From CAZQCV01 sp964591665 (GTDB lineage: Bacteria; Patescibacteriota; Minisyncoccia; Phycocordibacterales; UBA9973): a stretch of DNA of 25,043 bases. The position numbers were made by a program, and so were the translations under genes. The DNA lies in the NCBI GenBank assembly GCA_964591665.1, contig CAZQCV010000009.1:1-25043 (forward strand), written 5' to 3'. The notes beneath the pieces are model-generated. The model did not search any database and was not told where the DNA came from. It saw nothing but the letters and a program-made list of their open reading frames with translations. Positions 23,230 to 25,043 of this stretch are shown piece after piece. Each line of letters opens with the position of its first letter. Position 1 is the first letter of the stretch.

Positions 23230-24921
23230 GCTTACTTCTTGCTGGTAACATTTTGCACAATATATCGTTTCTGGTCTTTCAGGAGAGAACGCAGTGGTAA
23301 TTGCATCATTACACTTCATACAATTTCTGTCCCATAACTGCATCGGATTAAGACGAGAAAAACGATAATTCATACGACATTTCGGACAGGAATGTGGTAC
23401 GGGTATATTCATCTTTCGAAGCAATGTTACCTCAAGTGGACCGATTTTATAACCGCGGTGACATTCTCTACATTCAATGACTTCATCTGTAACAGAATTT
23501 TCTGTCTCTTGTATAGTTTGTGGTAGGTCTGCAGACTGGATCGTTGCTGCATGGTCTGGTAAGACAGCATCGTACCAATTGAAACCTTGCTGAATAGCTT
23601 GTTCTTTCGTCTTTGGGAAAAATCTAAATGCAGTAGTTTCGTTATATCCGAACAAACTCATCATAAGTGGAAATGTCTCTCCATAGCCCCAGACCCGACC
23701 CTGCGGATCTATATACGGGTTATTTTTCATATCTTCTATAATCTTTGCTTTAAGGGCATAATACTCTTCCTCGGGATATTCTTTATTAAGGATACAAAAC
23801 TTTTTGCGTTTAAGATTCACACAACCAAAATTGTTTTTACCGGCAATAGTCCAAATCGAGTACTCAACATTCATACTATCTGTATATGCACAGTACGAAA
23901 ATTTTACGTTGTTCACATTTTCACCACTTGAATGCGTTTCATACAGCAACTCTACATTTGCTCCCCAACCCGAATAGTCATAGCATTCTTTCGCACTTGG
24001 CACGGTTATAAATTGACAATACCGTGACTCTTCTGTGCCATTACATAAATATACGTCTTGTGAATTTTTAGAACCAAAAACATATTCACCAGTGACTTGT
24101 AGATTCATAGAATTTCCACTATAAAAACGATACGGCTTAGTAAGCCAAAATGCATGGGCTTGTTTTTGCAAGGACTCTAACCCTTCAAAAGTATCAATGC
24201 GAAACTCTTTTAATTTAGCAAAATAATCTTCTTTAGAATATTTCTCATTAAAAATACAGTACGATTCTCCGCGCAAATTAACACAGCCCACACAATTCGT
24301 GCAGTTAGAAAGATTACGAGAAAACCAAATATCCGTACATGCTTCCGATTCCTCCGAAAAGAAAACATGGTAACTTTTATTCATACCAATAGATCCGTAA
24401 CACAACTCTGACTCATTTGCGCGTAAACAGTCAGATGAATCTTTAAGATGTATTATCATTGATGAGTGGGTAACGTTTTCACAATAATCAGCCCAGAATG
24501 TCAGATAACAATTTCGTAAATATGAAGCACCATTACAATACTCAGAGTTCACCATGGTTGGCGCAATCACTTCTTGAGAAACCCACGGAGTCTTACGAGA
24601 GAGTTCATATACCTGTTCAAAGAAATGACGCGTTGGGTCATAATCCATAGCATACTCTGTACCATCCCAATCATCAGCCCACCAGCATTTCGGACAATAG
24701 ACCGCTATTGGTACCTCTGGATTGTACATAGAGAGTGTGCGCTTTTCACATTTTGTACAGTTACGCCAGTATACGTTCCATACATTGTGCGTCGAAAGAC
24801 GCCTTTGTATCCGACATTGCGAACACCATGTCGGGTGTGGGACATGAATTTTTTTATAGTAATCTTGATCTCGTTCGTCGATGATAAAATCAGTTTTGCA
24901 GTTTTGGCAGGTTTGGTGCAT
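23227..24921 (-). CDS. Cys-rich protein with duplicated terminal zinc-ribbon modules around a repeat core
   Basis: 564 aa from ATG 24921 (the frame reaches 24942, but a TATACT lies 7 nt before 24921). It has about 32 Cys. The N-terminal (about 5-85) and C-terminal (about 485-560) modules are copies of each other: each has four CxxC pairs at similar spacing with shared words (VPHPTWCSQCR / VPHSCPKCR, WRNCTKC / DRNCMKC, YCPKC / YCAKC). The core holds repeated Cys/Asn/Gly-rich turns like a beta-solenoid, and a unit present twice: GCVNLRGESYCIFNEKYSKE and GCVNLKRKKFCILNKEYPEE. No signal peptide is seen, so it is probably a cytoplasmic zinc protein. I know similar large proteins from CPR genomes, often mislabelled, with no established function. 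Confidence 0.8.
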   Translation of the reverse strand: MHQTCQNCKTDFIIDERDQDYYKKIHVPHPTWCSQCRIQRRLSTHNVWNVYWRNCTKCEKRTLSMYNPEVPIAVYCPKCWWADDWDGTEYAMDYDPTRHFFEQVYELSRKTPWVSQEVIAPTMVNSEYCNGASYLRNCYLTFWADYCENVTHSSMIIHLKDSSDCLRANESELCYGSIGMNKSYHVFFSEESEACTDIWFSRNLSNCTNCVGCVNLRGESYCIFNEKYSKEDYFAKLKEFRIDTFEGLESLQKQAHAFWLTKPYRFYSGNSMNLQVTGEYVFGSKNSQDVYLCNGTEESRYCQFITVPSAKECYDYSGWGANVELLYETHSSGENVNNVKFSYCAYTDSMNVEYSIWTIAGKNNFGCVNLKRKKFCILNKEYPEEEYYALKAKIIEDMKNNPYIDPQGRVWGYGETFPLMMSLFGYNETTAFRFFPKTKEQAIQQGFNWYDAVLPDHAATIQSADLPQTIQETENSVTDEVIECRECHRGYKIGPLEVTLLRKMNIPVPHSCPKCRMNYRFSRLNPMQLWDRNCMKCNDAITTAFSPERPETIYCAKCYQQEVS

Positions 24922-24934
24922 ATGCTCAAGTATA
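24922..24934 (-). promoter_or_regulatory. Leaderless -10 promoter of the Cys-rich gene
   Basis: TATACT (minus strand, 24929-24934), then TGAGCAT (7 nt) and ATG 24921. The TATA of the hexamer is the end of the terminator stem that follows tRNA-Phe. Confidence 0.55.
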
Positions 24935-24968
24935 AAACACATGGACGAAAAAGTCCATGTGTTTTATA
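24931..24968 (-). terminator. Terminator-like hairpin after tRNA-Phe
   Basis: A perfect 16-bp stem TATAAAACACATGGAC/GTCCATGTGTTTTATA with a 6-nt loop (24947-24952). It starts 6 nt after the tRNA's 3' end on the minus strand and ends GTGTTTTATACTTG, with T's in the lower stem. Confidence 0.75.
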
Positions 24969-24973
24969 TATAG

Positions 24974-25043
24974 TGCCTAGACCCAGGCTCGAACTGGGGA
25001 CCTATCCCTCTTCAGGGGAGCGCTCTACCAACTGAGCTATCTA
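24974..25043 (-). tRNA. tRNA-Phe (GAA), 5' end cut by the window
   Basis: Minus-strand cloverleaf: acceptor 5' TAGA (first three bases, expected GCC, are outside the window) pairs with 3' TCTAGGC; D-arm GCTC-AGTTGGTA-GAGC; anticodon loop CTGAAGA with anticodon GAA; T-arm CCCAG-TTCGAGC-CTGGG; discriminator A. The genomic bases after the discriminator are CTA, so CCA is not encoded and must be added by a nucleotidyltransferase. The outermost anticodon-stem pair (27-43) is C-T, unpaired. Confidence 0.93.

Overview
The window looks like a chromosomal piece of a Patescibacteria/CPR bacterium, most likely of the Parcubacteria group. The reasons are short, tightly packed genes, a split transketolase in a compact pentose-phosphate cluster, a MYG1-type DHH protein, GatB/Obg/YqeY, an Hsp20, and several protein types I associate with CPR genomes: a large Cys-rich double zinc-ribbon protein, a lamin-tail-domain (LTD) surface protein, a TraG-like ATPase with a Ser/Thr-rich tail, and an ECF sigma factor with a single-pass partner. 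Taxonomy is inferred from gene content only; there is no rRNA here. A run of exactly 100 N (8246-8345) is a scaffold gap that cuts obg and gatB. No insertion sequence, phage, CRISPR array or rRNA was seen.

Layout. 1-1545 (+): a 5'-truncated PfkB sugar kinase and an acidic unknown protein. 1542-6125 (-): a carbon operon read gap, a 46-aa small membrane ORF, rpiB, rpe-like, tktN, mazG-like NTP pyrophosphohydrolase, tktC. It covers the non-oxidative pentose phosphate branch plus glyceraldehyde-3-phosphate oxidation; transaldolase is not in the window. 6187-6558 (+): a small DoxX-like membrane protein. 6626-7075 (-): a membrane-anchored coiled-coil protein behind a palindromic promoter. 7121-11668 (-): yqeY, PF04020-like membrane protein, DedA-like, MYG1, obg, [gap], gatB, closed by a terminator whose loop holds the gatB stop codon. 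11706-12428 (+): DEDDh exonuclease. 12430-12650 (-): a compact unit with a consensus sigma-70 promoter, a 42-codon ORF and an intrinsic terminator. 12687-15057 (+): rmuC, then ECF sigma and putative anti-sigma. 15058-19011 (-): TraG-like ATPase followed by an LTD/PKD surface protein. 19103-19639 (-): possible degenerate Nudix protein. 19751-23198 (+): valS, prsW-like protease, hsp20. 23227-24921 (-): Cys-rich protein. 24974-25043 (-): tRNA-Phe(GAA), cut by the window end.

The strongest genome-style signal is translational. At the head of nearly every transcription unit a -10 element (TATACT, TAAAAT or TAGAAT, often as extended TGN-TATACT) lies only 6-8 nt before the ATG, so the mRNAs should be leaderless or nearly so. 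Shine-Dalgarno sequences are almost absent, and T directly before ATG is strongly preferred (21 of 27 starts by my count). The best candidates for undescribed biology are the 12430-12650 small transcript, the 46-aa ORF inside the sugar operon, the ATPase/LTD pair, the sigma/anti-sigma pair and the Cys-rich duplicated zinc-ribbon protein.
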